Shown: positions 33,240 through 42,422, numbered from the stretch's first letter. The stretch is 64,000 nt of DNA from Actinosynnema sp. ALI-1.44 (GCF_001984155.1 NZ_MTQO01000043.1:1-64000); one strand, 5' to 3'. The notes: a model not told the origin generated them from the letters alone. Numbers and translations: made by a program.

Positions 33240-34153
33240 AACAGGGGGACACAGGTCAGGACGCGGCGATGCGCGTCGTGTTCGTGCAGGCGCTCAACAA
33301 GGCGTTGGCGCAGGATGCCAGGCTGGCGGTGGTCACGGCCGACATCTCGGCGGCCGCGTTCGACGAGTCGCGTGAGCGGTTCCCCGACCGCGTGGTGAAC
33401 GTCGGCATCCGGGAGCAGGCGATGATCGGGGTCGCAGGCGGGCTGGCGTTGACGGGGATGCGGCCGGTGGTGCACAGCTACGCGCCGTTCCTCGTCGAAC
33501 GGCCGTACGAGCAGATCAAGCTCGACCTCGGCCATCAGGATGTCGGCGCGGTCCTTGTGAGCATCGGCGGCTCGTACGACGACCCGGCGTGGGGAAGGAC
33601 CCACCAGTCACCGGCCGACGTCACCTTGATCGACTCGCTGCCGGGCTGGACCGTGCACGTCCCCGGGCATCCGGCTGAGGTGGAACCGCTGCTGGAACAA
33701 GCACTCTCCGGCGACGGCCTTGTCTACCTGCGACTGTCCACACGGGTCAACCGGACTCCGTTCGGTCCGTCGGACGGGTTCACGGTCGTGCGGAGCGGCT
33801 CCCGGGGAGTCGTCCTCGCTGTCGGGCCGATCCTCGACCAGGTGCTGGCCGCGGTGTCCGGAGTGGACGTCACAGTGCTGTACGCGAGCACGATCCGTCC
33901 GTTCGACCACGCGGGGCTGCTCGCCGCGGCCCGGTCGGCCGTGCCGAACATCGTGCTCGTCGAGCCATACCTGCGCGGCACGTCGGCGCATGAGGTCTCG
34001 CTCGCGCTCGCCGACGTGCCGCATCGGCTGTTGGCGTTGGGTGTGGACCGTGACGAGGAGAAACGCGCGTACGGGACCGCGCCGGATCACGACCGGTTGC
34101 ACGGGCTCGACCCAGCGGGCATAGCCCGTGCGGTCAACGCGTTCCTGGGTTGA
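33236..34153 (+). CDS. Transketolase-like protein, C-terminal subunit
   Basis: 305 aa. It carries the pyrimidine-binding half: RFPDRVVNVGIREQAMIGVA with the catalytic Glu, FLVERPYEQIKLDLGHQ, SYDDPAWGRTHQSPADVTLI, then a transketolase C-terminal domain (VVLAVGPILDQVLAAV, TIRPFDHAGLLAAA). It forms the active enzyme with the preceding subunit; the two active-site halves meet at the dimer interface. The stop overlaps the AraC-type gene by 20 bp tail to tail. Confidence 0.9.
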   Translation: MKQGDTGQDAAMRVVFVQALNKALAQDARLAVVTADISAAAFDESRERFPDRVVNVGIREQAMIGVAGGLALTGMRPVVHSYAPFLVERPYEQIKLDLGHQDVGAVLVSIGGSYDDPAWGRTHQSPADVTLIDSLPGWTVHVPGHPAEVEPLLEQALSGDGLVYLRLSTRVNRTPFGPSDGFTVVRSGSRGVVLAVGPILDQVLAAVSGVDVTVLYASTIRPFDHAGLLAAARSAVPNIVLVEPYLRGTSAHEVSLALADVPHRLLALGVDRDEEKRAYGTAPDHDRLHGLDPAGIARAVNAFLG

Positions 34154-34829
34154 CGTGCGTGCCCGTTCGCAGGGTCTGCACGGGGGAGCGCCCGTAGGTC
34201 CTGCGGTACAGGCCCGCGAACCGGCCGAGGTGGGTGAATCCCCACCGGCCCGCGACGTCGGCGACGGTGCCTTTGGCGCGTCCGGCGGCGATCGCGAGCA
34301 GGTCGTGGTGCGCGCGCCTGAGCCGTACCCGTTGCAGGTATTCAAGTGGGCTCATACCCAGGCAGGTGCGGAACAGGCGTTGCAGCGAGCGGACGCTCGT
34401 GCGGGCCGCGGCCGCGATGTCCGCGATGGTCACCGGGTCAGTCGCGTGGTCGGCGCAGTAGGCGACCGCTTGGCGAACCGGCTCGGGGAGCACCTCCGGT
34501 TGCGCGGCGAGGCTGCCGGGGTCGCTGTCGAGCAGTCCGTGGATGAGGACCTGTTCGAAGTGCGCGGCGGCCAGCGGTGATCGCTGGAACAGGCTGGCCG
34601 CCGCGTCGTCGCCGAGCGCGAGCGCGGCGGTCAGCCAGGTCCTGTCGATGACGGGCGCGGGTGCCGGGCCGACCCGTCTGCCGACGGCTTCGGTCACGGC
34701 GGCCCGGCTGACCCGCAGCGCCATGGTCCGGTCCTGCGGATCCACCTGGATGGCGAACCGGGCACCTGGGCTCGTCTCGCCGGTCACGGTGACGTGCACG
34801 TCGAAGTCGTCCTGCCGTTCCCCAGTCAT
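34134..34829 (-). CDS. AraC-family transcriptional regulator (short)
   Basis: 231 aa from ATG 34829, preceded by GGGGGG. The C-terminal 100 residues are an AraC double helix-turn-helix: DPVTIADIAAAARTSVRSLQ, RLFRTCLGMSPLEYLQRVRL, and VADVAGRWGFTHLGRFAGLY with RRTYGRSPV. The N-terminal sensor domain is much shorter than the about 200 residues common in this group, so the sensor may be truncated; ATG 34871 would add only 14 residues. It converges on the transketolase pair and may or may not regulate it. Confidence 0.88.
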   Translation of the reverse strand: MTGERQDDFDVHVTVTGETSPGARFAIQVDPQDRTMALRVSRAAVTEAVGRRVGPAPAPVIDRTWLTAALALGDDAAASLFQRSPLAAAHFEQVLIHGLLDSDPGSLAAQPEVLPEPVRQAVAYCADHATDPVTIADIAAAARTSVRSLQRLFRTCLGMSPLEYLQRVRLRRAHHDLLAIAAGRAKGTVADVAGRWGFTHLGRFAGLYRRTYGRSPVQTLRTGTHVNPGTR

Positions 34830-34972
34830 GCGCGCCCCCCGAGACAGCCGGAACAGTCGGGACTGAATCATCCCATCGTGGGTTGACACCTGTTTCTCGT
34901 CGCTCTCCGCGCTGATAGTGGCCAATCGCGTTTTCACGTCGGCAACAGTTCGGTTTCAGCAGCGGGGTGCGA

Positions 34973-35004
34973 CCGGGTGGGTGGGCGGTGCCGCACCCAC
35001 CCGG
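34973..35004. terminator. Hairpin terminator after dacB
   Basis: Perfect 11-bp arms CCGGGTGGGTG / CACCCACCCGG with a 10-nt loop, 20 bp beyond the dacB stop on the minus strand. Confidence 0.75.
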
Positions 35005-35023
35005 CTCCGGGTCCCGATGGCCC

Positions 35024-36577
35024 TCAACAGGCGGTTTTCAGCCAGCTGCACTCCACCCGGTCGACCGGGCCCGGGGTGGGCGGCAGGCCGGTGATCCGGC
35101 TGCTCGTCTCGTCGGCCCGGTACTCGGCGAGCCGGACGGCGACGGCGTCCTCGACCCGGCGTGCGGAGGTGAGGAGGTTGTTGCTGATCATCGAGAAGGC
35201 CAGCTGCTGGCCGTCCGCGGACGTCACGTACCCGGACAACGCGCTGACGCCGGTCAGGCTGCCGGTCTTGGCGTGCACGTTCCCGGCCGCGGCCGTGCCC
35301 GCCATCCGGCTGCGCAGCGTCCCGCCGACCATCCGGTCGGCCACCCCGGCGATCGGCAGCGAGTCGTACCAGGCCGTGAACCACGGCTTCGCGCGGACGG
35401 CCCGCAGCAACGCGGCCACCTGCTCGGGGGAGATCTGGTTCATCCGGGACAGGCCCGAACCGTCGGCGAGGTACGTCTTGCCCGCGGGGACGCCGAGGCC
35501 GGTCAGGCGCTGGCCGACGGCGGCAAGACCCGCGTCCCACGTTCCGGTCCCGGACACCGCGCGGCCGATGCTCTTCACCAGTATCTCGGCGTGCATGTTG
35601 TTGCTCAGCTTCATGAACGGCACGAGCAACTGCGACAACGGCATCGACGTGCGTTCGGTGACGAGCTGCGCCCCAACCGGTGTCTCCACGCGGGTCTTCG
35701 TCGTGTCGGTGACCCTGACGCCGTGCCTCGCGAGCGCGTCGCGGAACAGGGCCGCCGACAGCCCGGCCGGGTCCTTGACCGTGGTGAACAGGGTGCTGGT
35801 CTGCGTGCCGTACGGGATGATCCCGTGCGCCCTGATCACGTTCGTGCCGTGCTTGCGCTCGACGTCGATGGTGTTCTTCGTTCCGGGCGCGCCGGTGATG
35901 GTCGCGTTCTCGACGGTCACGTGGTTGGTTGGTGGCTCGGTCGTCACGCCCGCCCATTTACCCGGGGCGCCGGGCCGTACCTTGACGAGGATCGTCCCGG
36001 CGTCGTAGTCGGTGTCCGGTGCCACGGTGAGCGCTGACGTCTCCGCGTTGTAGTAGTAGGGTTCGTCGTCCCACGCCCAGCCTGTGCCGTAGGGGACCGC
36101 GTCGAACCACGTGTCGTCGGCGAACAGCTTGCCGCGCACGATCTTCAGGCCGGTGGCCGCGACCTTGGCGGCCAGTGCGTCGTAGTCGGCCGGGAGCAGG
36201 GTCGGGTCGCCCGTGCCGCGCAGGTACAGGTCGCCGTCCAGCACGGGGCCTCGTCGCTTGCCCTGGGTGAGCACCGACGTGGTGAAGCGGTGGTCCGCGC
36301 CGAGGATCTCCATGGCCGCGGCCGAGGTGAGCAGCTTGAGGTTCGACGCGGGCTGCCTGCGCGCGCCCGCGTCCTTGCTGTACAGGACTTCGCCTGTGTC
36401 CGCCTTGCTGACCACCAGTCCGACGTGTGCGCCCCCGAGACCGGGGTCGTTGACCAACGCGGTCAGGTCGGCGGTGAGTCTGTTGTCCGCCTGGGCGGAT
36501 CCCGATGCCGGTAGACCGGCGAGCAGTGCGGCGGCCATGGCCACTCCGCAGCCCGCGAGCACTCGGTTGCGCGTCAT
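35024..36577 (-). CDS. dacB: D-alanyl-D-alanine carboxypeptidase/endopeptidase (PBP4, S13 family)
   Basis: 517 aa from ATG 36577, with a signal peptide (LAGCGVAMAAALLAGLPASG). All three penicillin-binding motifs are present: SxxK as Ser78-Lys81 in PASNLKLL, SxN in MKLSNNMHAE, and KTG in VHAKTGSLTG. A large insertion between the first two motifs, including LYLRGTGDPTLLP and GWAWDDEPYYYNAE, is diagnostic of DacB/PBP4. It trims and cleaves peptidoglycan cross-links outside the membrane. The C-terminus has a single Cys pair. Confidence 0.96.
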   Translation of the reverse strand: MTRNRVLAGCGVAMAAALLAGLPASGSAQADNRLTADLTALVNDPGLGGAHVGLVVSKADTGEVLYSKDAGARRQPASNLKLLTSAAAMEILGADHRFTTSVLTQGKRRGPVLDGDLYLRGTGDPTLLPADYDALAAKVAATGLKIVRGKLFADDTWFDAVPYGTGWAWDDEPYYYNAETSALTVAPDTDYDAGTILVKVRPGAPGKWAGVTTEPPTNHVTVENATITGAPGTKNTIDVERKHGTNVIRAHGIIPYGTQTSTLFTTVKDPAGLSAALFRDALARHGVRVTDTTKTRVETPVGAQLVTERTSMPLSQLLVPFMKLSNNMHAEILVKSIGRAVSGTGTWDAGLAAVGQRLTGLGVPAGKTYLADGSGLSRMNQISPEQVAALLRAVRAKPWFTAWYDSLPIAGVADRMVGGTLRSRMAGTAAAGNVHAKTGSLTGVSALSGYVTSADGQQLAFSMISNNLLTSARRVEDAVAVRLAEYRADETSSRITGLPPTPGPVDRVECSWLKTAC

Positions 36578-36760
36578 CGCCACTCCCCGTGGAAGCAGGT
36601 GCCGGGTCGGTGGAAGCCTAGCGGTCAACCAGGTCGTCGCCGCGAATTCCCTGCCTCGTGGCCTCGCGTTCTTGACGACGAAGTAGGACGCCAGGTCAGC
36701 AGGGTGACCTTGCGGTCGGCGGGTTGACGTGTGTCCCGGTTCGTGGTTAACCTCCAACTG

Positions 36761-36781
36761 TTAGGAAAGTTCCTTTACTAA
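36761..36781. promoter_or_regulatory. TTAGGAAAG-type palindromic operator
   Basis: TTAGGAAAG-TTC-CTTTACTAA is a 9-bp dyad with one mismatch, 85 bp before the secreted phosphatase gene. A TTGACG-N17-GTTAAC promoter-like pair lies just upstream (36724-36752), so a bound protein would sit over the transcription start. Similar TTAGGAAAGTTTCCTAA dyads precede many secreted actinobacterial enzyme genes as I recall them. Confidence 0.5.
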
Positions 36782-36865
36782 TTCAGTGACGTCCCGGCCA
36801 CCACATCCGTCACCGCCGCCGCTTGCGCCGGTTCTCGTCGACACCTGCCAGTCGAGGAGTGCTTT

Positions 36866-38434
36866 GTGAACCGACCTGTCCTACCCCGGGCGATCGCACT
36901 GGGTGCGGCGCTCGTGCTGTTGCTGCAGCCTGTCGTCGCCGCGAACGCGGCGGAAAACCTGCTGTCGCACAACAAGCCGACCACCACTTCATCGGTCGAG
37001 AACGCCAGTTTCGCCGGCAACTACGCAGTGGACGGTGACGCCACCACCCGCTGGGCCAGCGAGGAGGGCAGCGATCCGCAGTGGATCGCGGTGGACCTTG
37101 GTGGTGCCGCCACCGTCACCAAGGTGAACTTGGTGTGGGAAGCGGCTTACGCGACCGAGTACAAGATCCAGACGTCCACCGACGGGGCCGCCTGGAAGGA
37201 CGCGAAGTCCGTCAAGGGTGCCGACGGCGGCTCCGACGAGGTCACCGGGCTGAGCGCGAGTGGGCGTTATGTCCGTGTGTACGGCACCAAACGCGCCACC
37301 GCCTACGGCTATTCACTGTTCGAGTTCGAGGTGTACGGCACGAGGTCCGGCGGCGGCGACGTCGACCCGCCCTCCACGCCGGGCAACCTCCGCGCCACCT
37401 CGTCCACAGCGGATTCCGTCAGCCTCGCCTGGGATCCTGCCAGCGACAACGTGGCTGTAACCGGTTACGAGATCCTGCGCAACGGCAACGTGGTCGGCAC
37501 GTCGGCGACCACCACCTTCACCGACACGAGCCTCGCGTCCGGGACCAGCTTCACCTACACCGTCCGGGCACGCGACGCGGCGGGCAACCTGTCCGCGGCG
37601 AGCGCACCGGTGCAGGGCACCACCCAGCCGGGCAGTTCGACCGGCACCGTGCTGGTGATCGCGGGTGACATCGCCAAGCCGGAGATCCCGTCCGAGCACA
37701 CCAAGACCGCGAAACTCGTCGAGGGCATCAAACCCAGCTATGTCCTGACCGTCGGCGACAACCAGTACGACAAGGGCACCCTGTCCGAGTACAAGGCGTA
37801 CTACGACAAGACGTGGGGCAAGTTCAAGAGCATCACCAAGCCGACGCCCGGCAACCACGAGTGGGACGACAACCTCAAGGGCTACAAGTCGTACTTCGGC
37901 AGTATCGCCACCCCGCAGGGCAAGCCGTACTACAGCTACGACATCGGTGACTTCCACTTCGTGGCGCTGGACTCCGACCCGGTGGCCAACAGCTCGAGCT
38001 CGACGACCGAGCAGGTCAACTGGCTGCGCAACGACCTGACGGCCAACAAGAAAGCCTGTGTGGTCGGCTACTGGCACCACCCGAGGTGGAACTCCGGCCA
38101 GTACGGCGACGACAAGACCATCGCCCCGCTGTGGAACGAGTTCGTCAAGGCCCGTGCCGACATCGTCTTCAACGGGCACGACCACCACTACGAGCGGATG
38201 AAGCCGTTGAACTCGAGCGGCAAGGTCGACGAGGCCAACGGGGTGCGCGAGGCGATCGTCGGGATCGGCGGCGACAGCCTCTACACGCAGATCGACAACC
38301 GTGAAGGCGTGGAGAAGTCCTTCGCCAAGCACGGCGTGATGAAGTTCGTCATCAACGGCAAGTCCTACTCCTGGGAGATCATCGGCACGGACGGCAAGAT
38401 CCTCGACAAGGCCGGCCCGTACACCTGCCGCTAG
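36866..38434 (+). CDS. Secreted metallophosphatase with CBM32 and FN3 domains
   Basis: 522 aa, GTG start, signal peptide ending near AANAAEN. Residues about 30-155: F5/8 type C (CBM32-like) domain with NYAVDGDATTRWASEEG and QWIAVDLGG. Residues 167-250: fibronectin type III (PSTPGNLRATSSTADSVSLAWD). Residues 260-522: calcineurin-type phosphoesterase with VIAGDI, TVGDNQYDKG, PTPGNHEWDDN, VVGYWHHPRW, and FNGHDHHYER. It is an alkaline or purple-acid-type phosphatase anchored to carbohydrate, likely scavenging phosphate or acting on teichoic or sugar phosphates outside the cell. It heads an operon with an MFS transporter (27 bp) and a propeller-like protein. Confidence 0.93.
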   Translation: MNRPVLPRAIALGAALVLLLQPVVAANAAENLLSHNKPTTTSSVENASFAGNYAVDGDATTRWASEEGSDPQWIAVDLGGAATVTKVNLVWEAAYATEYKIQTSTDGAAWKDAKSVKGADGGSDEVTGLSASGRYVRVYGTKRATAYGYSLFEFEVYGTRSGGGDVDPPSTPGNLRATSSTADSVSLAWDPASDNVAVTGYEILRNGNVVGTSATTTFTDTSLASGTSFTYTVRARDAAGNLSAASAPVQGTTQPGSSTGTVLVIAGDIAKPEIPSEHTKTAKLVEGIKPSYVLTVGDNQYDKGTLSEYKAYYDKTWGKFKSITKPTPGNHEWDDNLKGYKSYFGSIATPQGKPYYSYDIGDFHFVALDSDPVANSSSSTTEQVNWLRNDLTANKKACVVGYWHHPRWNSGQYGDDKTIAPLWNEFVKARADIVFNGHDHHYERMKPLNSSGKVDEANGVREAIVGIGGDSLYTQIDNREGVEKSFAKHGVMKFVINGKSYSWEIIGTDGKILDKAGPYTCR

Positions 38435-38460
38435 CCGCGTCCAGCCAGAAGGGAACAGGC

Positions 38461-39687
38461 GTGTACATCGCCACTGCCAGGCAATCGGGGCCCCGGCAGG
38501 CCGGTTCCAGCGGCAGGATCGTCTCGGCCAACGTGATCGCGCTCGGCGCGGTCAGCCTGGTCACCGACATCTCCTCGGAGATGGTCACCGCGATCCTGCC
38601 GCTGTACCTGGTGCTCGGTCTGGGTTTCTCGCCGCTCCAGTTCGGCATCCTCGACGGCCTCTACTCCGGGGTGACCGCGTTCGTCCGGGTCATCGGCGGC
38701 AACGTGGCCGACCGGTGGCAGCGCCGCAAGCTCGTCGCCGGGATCGGCTACGGCGTGTCGGCGTTGGCCAAGCTCGGCCTCATCGGTGCGGGTGGCTCGG
38801 CGTCCACTTTGGGCGCTGTGCTCGCCGCGGACCGGACGGGCAAGGGGCTGCGGACGGCGCCACGGGACGCGTTGATCTCGTTGAGCAGTGCGCCGGACAC
38901 CGTCGGCCGCGCGTTCGGCGTGCACCGGGCGATGGACACCGTCGGCGCGCTGCTCGGCCCGCTGGTCGCGTTCGTTCTGCTGTGGACGGTCGCGGGCGGC
39001 TACGACGTGGTGTTCGTCGTCAGCTTCTGCTTCGCTGTGCTCGGTGTGCTGTTGCTGGTGCTGTTCGTCAGCGACCACAGTGGACCGGTGAAGCAGGCGA
39101 AGGACGGGGTCTCGCTCAAGGCGGCGTTCGGGCTGCTGCGGGACGCCGGCTTCCGGCGAGTGTGCTCGTGGGCCGTGCTGCTGGGCCTCGTCACGGTCGG
39201 TGACTCGTTCGTCTACCTGTTGCTGCAAAGCAGGCTGGACATCGAGCCGGCGTACTTCGCGGTCCTCCCGCTCGGCACGGCGGCGGTCTACCTGACGCTC
39301 GCGGTGCCCGCCGGGCGGGTGGCGGACAAGGTCGGCAGGTGGAAGATGTTCCTCCTCGGCCATGTTGCCTTGTTCGTCGCGTACATCGCCCTGCTCGGTG
39401 CTGTCGACGGTGTGCTCATGTTGTGCCTGGTTCTGCTGGCACACGGTGCTTTCTACGCGCTCACCGACGGGGTGCTGATGGCCGCGGCGACACCGCTGCT
39501 GCCGGAGAAGCTGCGCACGAGCGGCATGGCGCTGCTGCAGACCGGGCAGGCGGTGGCGAAGATGATCTCCGCGGTCTTCTTCGGCATGGCGTGGACGGTC
39601 TGGGGCATGCAGACCGCCGTGATCGTCTCGACCGTGGCGTTCGGGCTCGTCGTCGCGGTGGCGTGGGTGCGGAGGGCGCAACGGTGA
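38461..39687 (+). CDS. MFS transporter
   Basis: 408 aa, GTG start after GAAGGGA; 11-12 membrane helices. NVADRWQRRKLVAGIGYG is MFS motif A, and DRTGKGLRTAPRDALIS and VHRAMDTVGALLGP match a subgroup annotated as MFS efflux/sugar-type permeases with the GKGLR-xPRDA signature. Substrate unknown. It sits between the phosphatase and a propeller-like protein, overlapping the latter by 4 bp, so it could move the product of the phosphatase. Confidence 0.88.
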   Translation: MYIATARQSGPRQAGSSGRIVSANVIALGAVSLVTDISSEMVTAILPLYLVLGLGFSPLQFGILDGLYSGVTAFVRVIGGNVADRWQRRKLVAGIGYGVSALAKLGLIGAGGSASTLGAVLAADRTGKGLRTAPRDALISLSSAPDTVGRAFGVHRAMDTVGALLGPLVAFVLLWTVAGGYDVVFVVSFCFAVLGVLLLVLFVSDHSGPVKQAKDGVSLKAAFGLLRDAGFRRVCSWAVLLGLVTVGDSFVYLLLQSRLDIEPAYFAVLPLGTAAVYLTLAVPAGRVADKVGRWKMFLLGHVALFVAYIALLGAVDGVLMLCLVLLAHGAFYALTDGVLMAAATPLLPEKLRTSGMALLQTGQAVAKMISAVFFGMAWTVWGMQTAVIVSTVAFGLVVAVAWVRRAQR

Positions 39688-40727
39688 AGACCAAACTGTC
39701 GATCACGGCGATCGCTGTCGTGCTGCTCGCCGCCGTCGCCTTCGTGTACATCAAGCAGGCCAAGGCGAACGATCCACGCGACATGCCCGCGGACGTCTCG
39801 GTCGCGGTCGAGCCGGGGCCGGTCACGCTGACCGACCCCGGCCGGTTGGTGTTCCGCAACGAGGCACCAGGCCCTGACCACGGCAAGGTCGCCTCGGTGT
39901 CGCTGGCCGATCCGCAAGGACCTCGCCGGGTCGGCCAACTGCGGTGCGACCGGTTCTACACCGCGGCCGGTCGCGGGCTGTGCCTGGCCGACGCGCCCGG
40001 ACCGCTGCCCAGCGCGACGGTCGCGTTCACCGACGCGGGCCTCGTCAGCCAGAAGAGCGTGGACATCGCCGGGATCCCCAACCGCGCCAAGCTGTCCGCG
40101 GACGGGACGGTGGCGTCGTGGACCACGTTCGTGACCGGCGACTCCTACGCGCGCACCGGTACGTTCTCCACCCGTACGGGGATCATGACCGCCGACGAGG
40201 TGGACACCAACATCGAGGACATGCCGTTGCGGGTCGGCGGGCGCCAGCACCGGGCCGACGACGTCAACTTCTGGGGCGTCACGGTCGCCGCGGACGACCG
40301 CACGTTCTACGCGACGGTGGCCACCGGCGGCCAGACCCACCTGGTCAAGGCCGACCAGCAGGCGTGGCAGGCCGAAACACTCAGGGAGAACGTGGAATGC
40401 CCGTCGCTGTCGCCCGACGGCACCCGGATCGCGTTCAAGAAACGCGTCGCGCAGGACGGCGCGCGGCCGTGGCGGGAACACGTCCTCGACCTGCGAACCA
40501 TGGTCGAAACACCGTTGGCGGAGACGCGCAGTGTGGACGATCAGGTGGTGTGGCTGGACGACCGGACGATCGCGTACACCCTGCCCGGGCCGGAGATCTG
40601 GGCGGTCCCGGCGGACGGGTCAGGTGCCGCGCGGCTGCTGGTCCGGCACGCTTCCTCACCGTCGGCCGGTTACGCGAGCGGGCCCAGCAGCCAACTGCCC
40701 ACCCCGTCCGGGTCTTCGTCGAAGTAG
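39684..40727 (+). CDS. Membrane-anchored TolB/WD40-like beta-propeller protein
   Basis: 347 aa from GTG 39684 (4-bp overlap with the MFS gene). One N-terminal hydrophobic helix (LSITAIAVVLLAAVAFVYI) is followed by an extracellular region with TolB-like propeller blades: NRAKLSADGTVASWTTFVTG, ECPSLSPDGTRIAFKKRV, VVWLDDRTIAYTLPGPEIW. No catalytic motif is seen. It is the last gene of the phosphatase operon, and its final 58 bp overlap the EF-hand gene on the other strand. Confidence 0.85.
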   Translation: MKTKLSITAIAVVLLAAVAFVYIKQAKANDPRDMPADVSVAVEPGPVTLTDPGRLVFRNEAPGPDHGKVASVSLADPQGPRRVGQLRCDRFYTAAGRGLCLADAPGPLPSATVAFTDAGLVSQKSVDIAGIPNRAKLSADGTVASWTTFVTGDSYARTGTFSTRTGIMTADEVDTNIEDMPLRVGGRQHRADDVNFWGVTVAADDRTFYATVATGGQTHLVKADQQAWQAETLRENVECPSLSPDGTRIAFKKRVAQDGARPWREHVLDLRTMVETPLAETRSVDDQVVWLDDRTIAYTLPGPEIWAVPADGSGAARLLVRHASSPSAGYASGPSSQLPTPSGSSSK

Positions 40728-41227
40728 AAGTCGTGGATCGCCGACAGGAGGTCTCCGGTCGTGATGTACCCGTCCTCGTCGGTGTCCAGTCTGCGGTGGA
40801 TCTCGCGGGCGTCCGTCTCGGACAGGTTCATCAACGCACCGGTCCACCGGATGTGTTCGCTGATGGACAGCTTCCCGTCGTCGTCGGTGTCGCAGACGGA
40901 CATCAGCGCTTCGAGGAACGGCCGGTAGCCCGCTTCGAACGACTCCTCGGTGACAAGGAGGCCTTCGGCGAAGGCCTTCTTGTACTCGTCGACGCTGATC
41001 GAGCCGTCGTTGCTCACGTTCGCGGCGGCGGCGAGGTGTTCCCACAGGCCAAGGCTGCACTCGACCAGGCGGGTGCGAGCCGGTGACCCGGCCGGGTGCC
41101 GGAACTCGTCGGCCACGGCGGCCGCGGCCCGCATGAAGTCGGACCGGTCGATGCCACCGTCACCGTCGTAGTCGAAGGTGTGGAACCGACGCGCCAACTT
41201 GCGGTCGAGGAATTCGGAGAACGCCAC
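40670..41227 (-). CDS. EF-hand calcium-binding protein (calerythrin-like)
   Basis: 185 aa from GTG 41227. Four EF-hand loops are visible: DYDGDGGIDRSD, NVSNDGSISVDE, DTDDDGKLSISE and DTDEDGYITTGD. The protein has the size and helix pattern of calerythrin from Saccharopolyspora erythraea, a sarcoplasmic-type calcium buffer. Loops 1 and 4 end with Asp instead of Glu at position 12, which weakens Ca coordination or favours Mg; loops 2 and 3 are canonical. Cytosolic Ca buffer or sensor. The 3' end overlaps the propeller gene by 58 bp. Confidence 0.92.
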   Translation of the reverse strand: MAFSEFLDRKLARRFHTFDYDGDGGIDRSDFMRAAAAVADEFRHPAGSPARTRLVECSLGLWEHLAAAANVSNDGSISVDEYKKAFAEGLLVTEESFEAGYRPFLEALMSVCDTDDDGKLSISEHIRWTGALMNLSETDAREIHRRLDTDEDGYITTGDLLSAIHDFYFDEDPDGVGSWLLGPLA

Positions 41228-41630
41228 GCCTGAGGATGGTGCCCTGACCGCACGGCCGCGACAAGCCCCGCTATGGATCCGTTGCACAACCGGTGATCAG
41301 TGTCGCCGTTACCGATTACACGACGCTGCTGGTGGCTTGTCGCACGTGACGCCCAGGACCGCTGGATGTGTTGCGCATCAAGCAACACCTGCTGGTCTGC
41401 CCCTGCTCCGCGCGCGGTGCTGGTGAGTGCTGCGGGCCGTGTCGACGTCAGCGGTTCCCGTGCCGGGCAACCCGCTGCTCTCCGGCGACCGTGGAGTCAC
41501 GGTCACGGCCTCAGCGTTGCTGTGTTCCGATGTGGACAGACCAGGGTCTTCGGGCCGGGCGCGATGCTGCCTTCGTCTAGTGTGGACACTCTGTACGCGC
41601 TGCGGGAGAGCGAGCGAGGGACGGCACATG
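41228..41630. other. 403-bp intergenic region
   Basis: This is upstream of the EF-hand gene on the minus strand and downstream of the AraC-type gene. It holds a small perfect dyad GTGTTGC-N7-GCAACAC at 41368-41388 and a TAGTGT -10-like hexamer at 41578 on the plus strand that points at no supported gene. I see no coding region. Confidence 0.6.
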
Positions 41631-42422
41631 TCAGGATGGTGACGGGTCCGGCCGGACACGGCCGGGAGTGCACCCGAACTCCTTGGCGAACGCGGCGACG
41701 AACGCCGACGGGCTGTCGTAGCCCACCTGGTGGGCCACCTGGCCGACCGGGTGCAACTGCAGCAACGCCTTCGCGGCGCGCAGCCGGGTGACCGTGCGCC
41801 AGCGGCTGTAGGACATCCCGAACTCGCGCTCGAAGTCGCGCTGCACCGTCTTCACGCTCGTGTGCAGGCGACTGGCCCACTCGTCCAACTGGGTGCGGTC
41901 GGCGGGGTCGCGGGTGAGTACGCGCGCGATCGTCATCGCGAACCCCGATCCCGCCGCGTGGTGGCCGACGAACGCGGACGTCGACACCCCCAGCCCGGCC
42001 ATGATCCGTTCACGAGCGGCCAGCGCTTGGGTGAGCGGCACGCCGTCCCGGCCCAGCGATTCCATCAGCCGGATCGCCTCGGGGGAGACTGAGACCCCGC
42101 CTGCGCGGACGTCGCGCAACGCGGGCGGCACCTCCCGCAGGCACACCCGGTACACCGTCTGCGCGCCCGCCGCCGTCACCTCGTGGGTCACGGCACGCCG
42201 TGCCCAGAAGCCCTCACGGCCGGTGACGAACCCGCCTACCGTGGCCAGCACGCCGTCCGGTGTCCAGTACAGCTGGTGCAGGAAGTCCTCCCTGCTCTCG
42301 CCGAAGTCGACGCGGCCGTCGCAGCGGTAGACCAGCACGAGGATCCCGTCGTGTGTGCCGAGGCCGTAGCCGTACTCCTCGCACACAACGGGGTCCGATC
42401 CGATATGACCTCCCGAAAGCAT
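41631..42422 (-). CDS. AraC-family regulator, probable siderophore-uptake regulator
   Basis: 263 aa from ATG 42422, chosen because GAGAGG precedes it at ideal spacing; ATG 42443 would add seven residues. The N-terminal 150 residues are a cupin-like sensor. The C-terminus has an AraC double HTH: DEWASRLHTSVKTVQRDFERE, FGMSYSRWRTVTRLRAAKALL, and VGYDSPSAFVAAFAKEFG with CTPGRVR. It is divergent from the siderophore-binding protein gene across the iron-box region, like PchR/YbtA-type regulators that sense ferric siderophore. Confidence 0.88.
   Translation of the reverse strand: MLSGGHIGSDPVVCEEYGYGLGTHDGILVLVYRCDGRVDFGESREDFLHQLYWTPDGVLATVGGFVTGREGFWARRAVTHEVTAAGAQTVYRVCLREVPPALRDVRAGGVSVSPEAIRLMESLGRDGVPLTQALAARERIMAGLGVSTSAFVGHHAAGSGFAMTIARVLTRDPADRTQLDEWASRLHTSVKTVQRDFEREFGMSYSRWRTVTRLRAAKALLQLHPVGQVAHQVGYDSPSAFVAAFAKEFGCTPGRVRPDPSPS

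Noticed and set aside
41578-41640. TAGTGT promoter-like hexamer followed by a four-codon frame
   Set aside because: No supported product; could mark a small RNA but there is no terminator or conserved structure visible.
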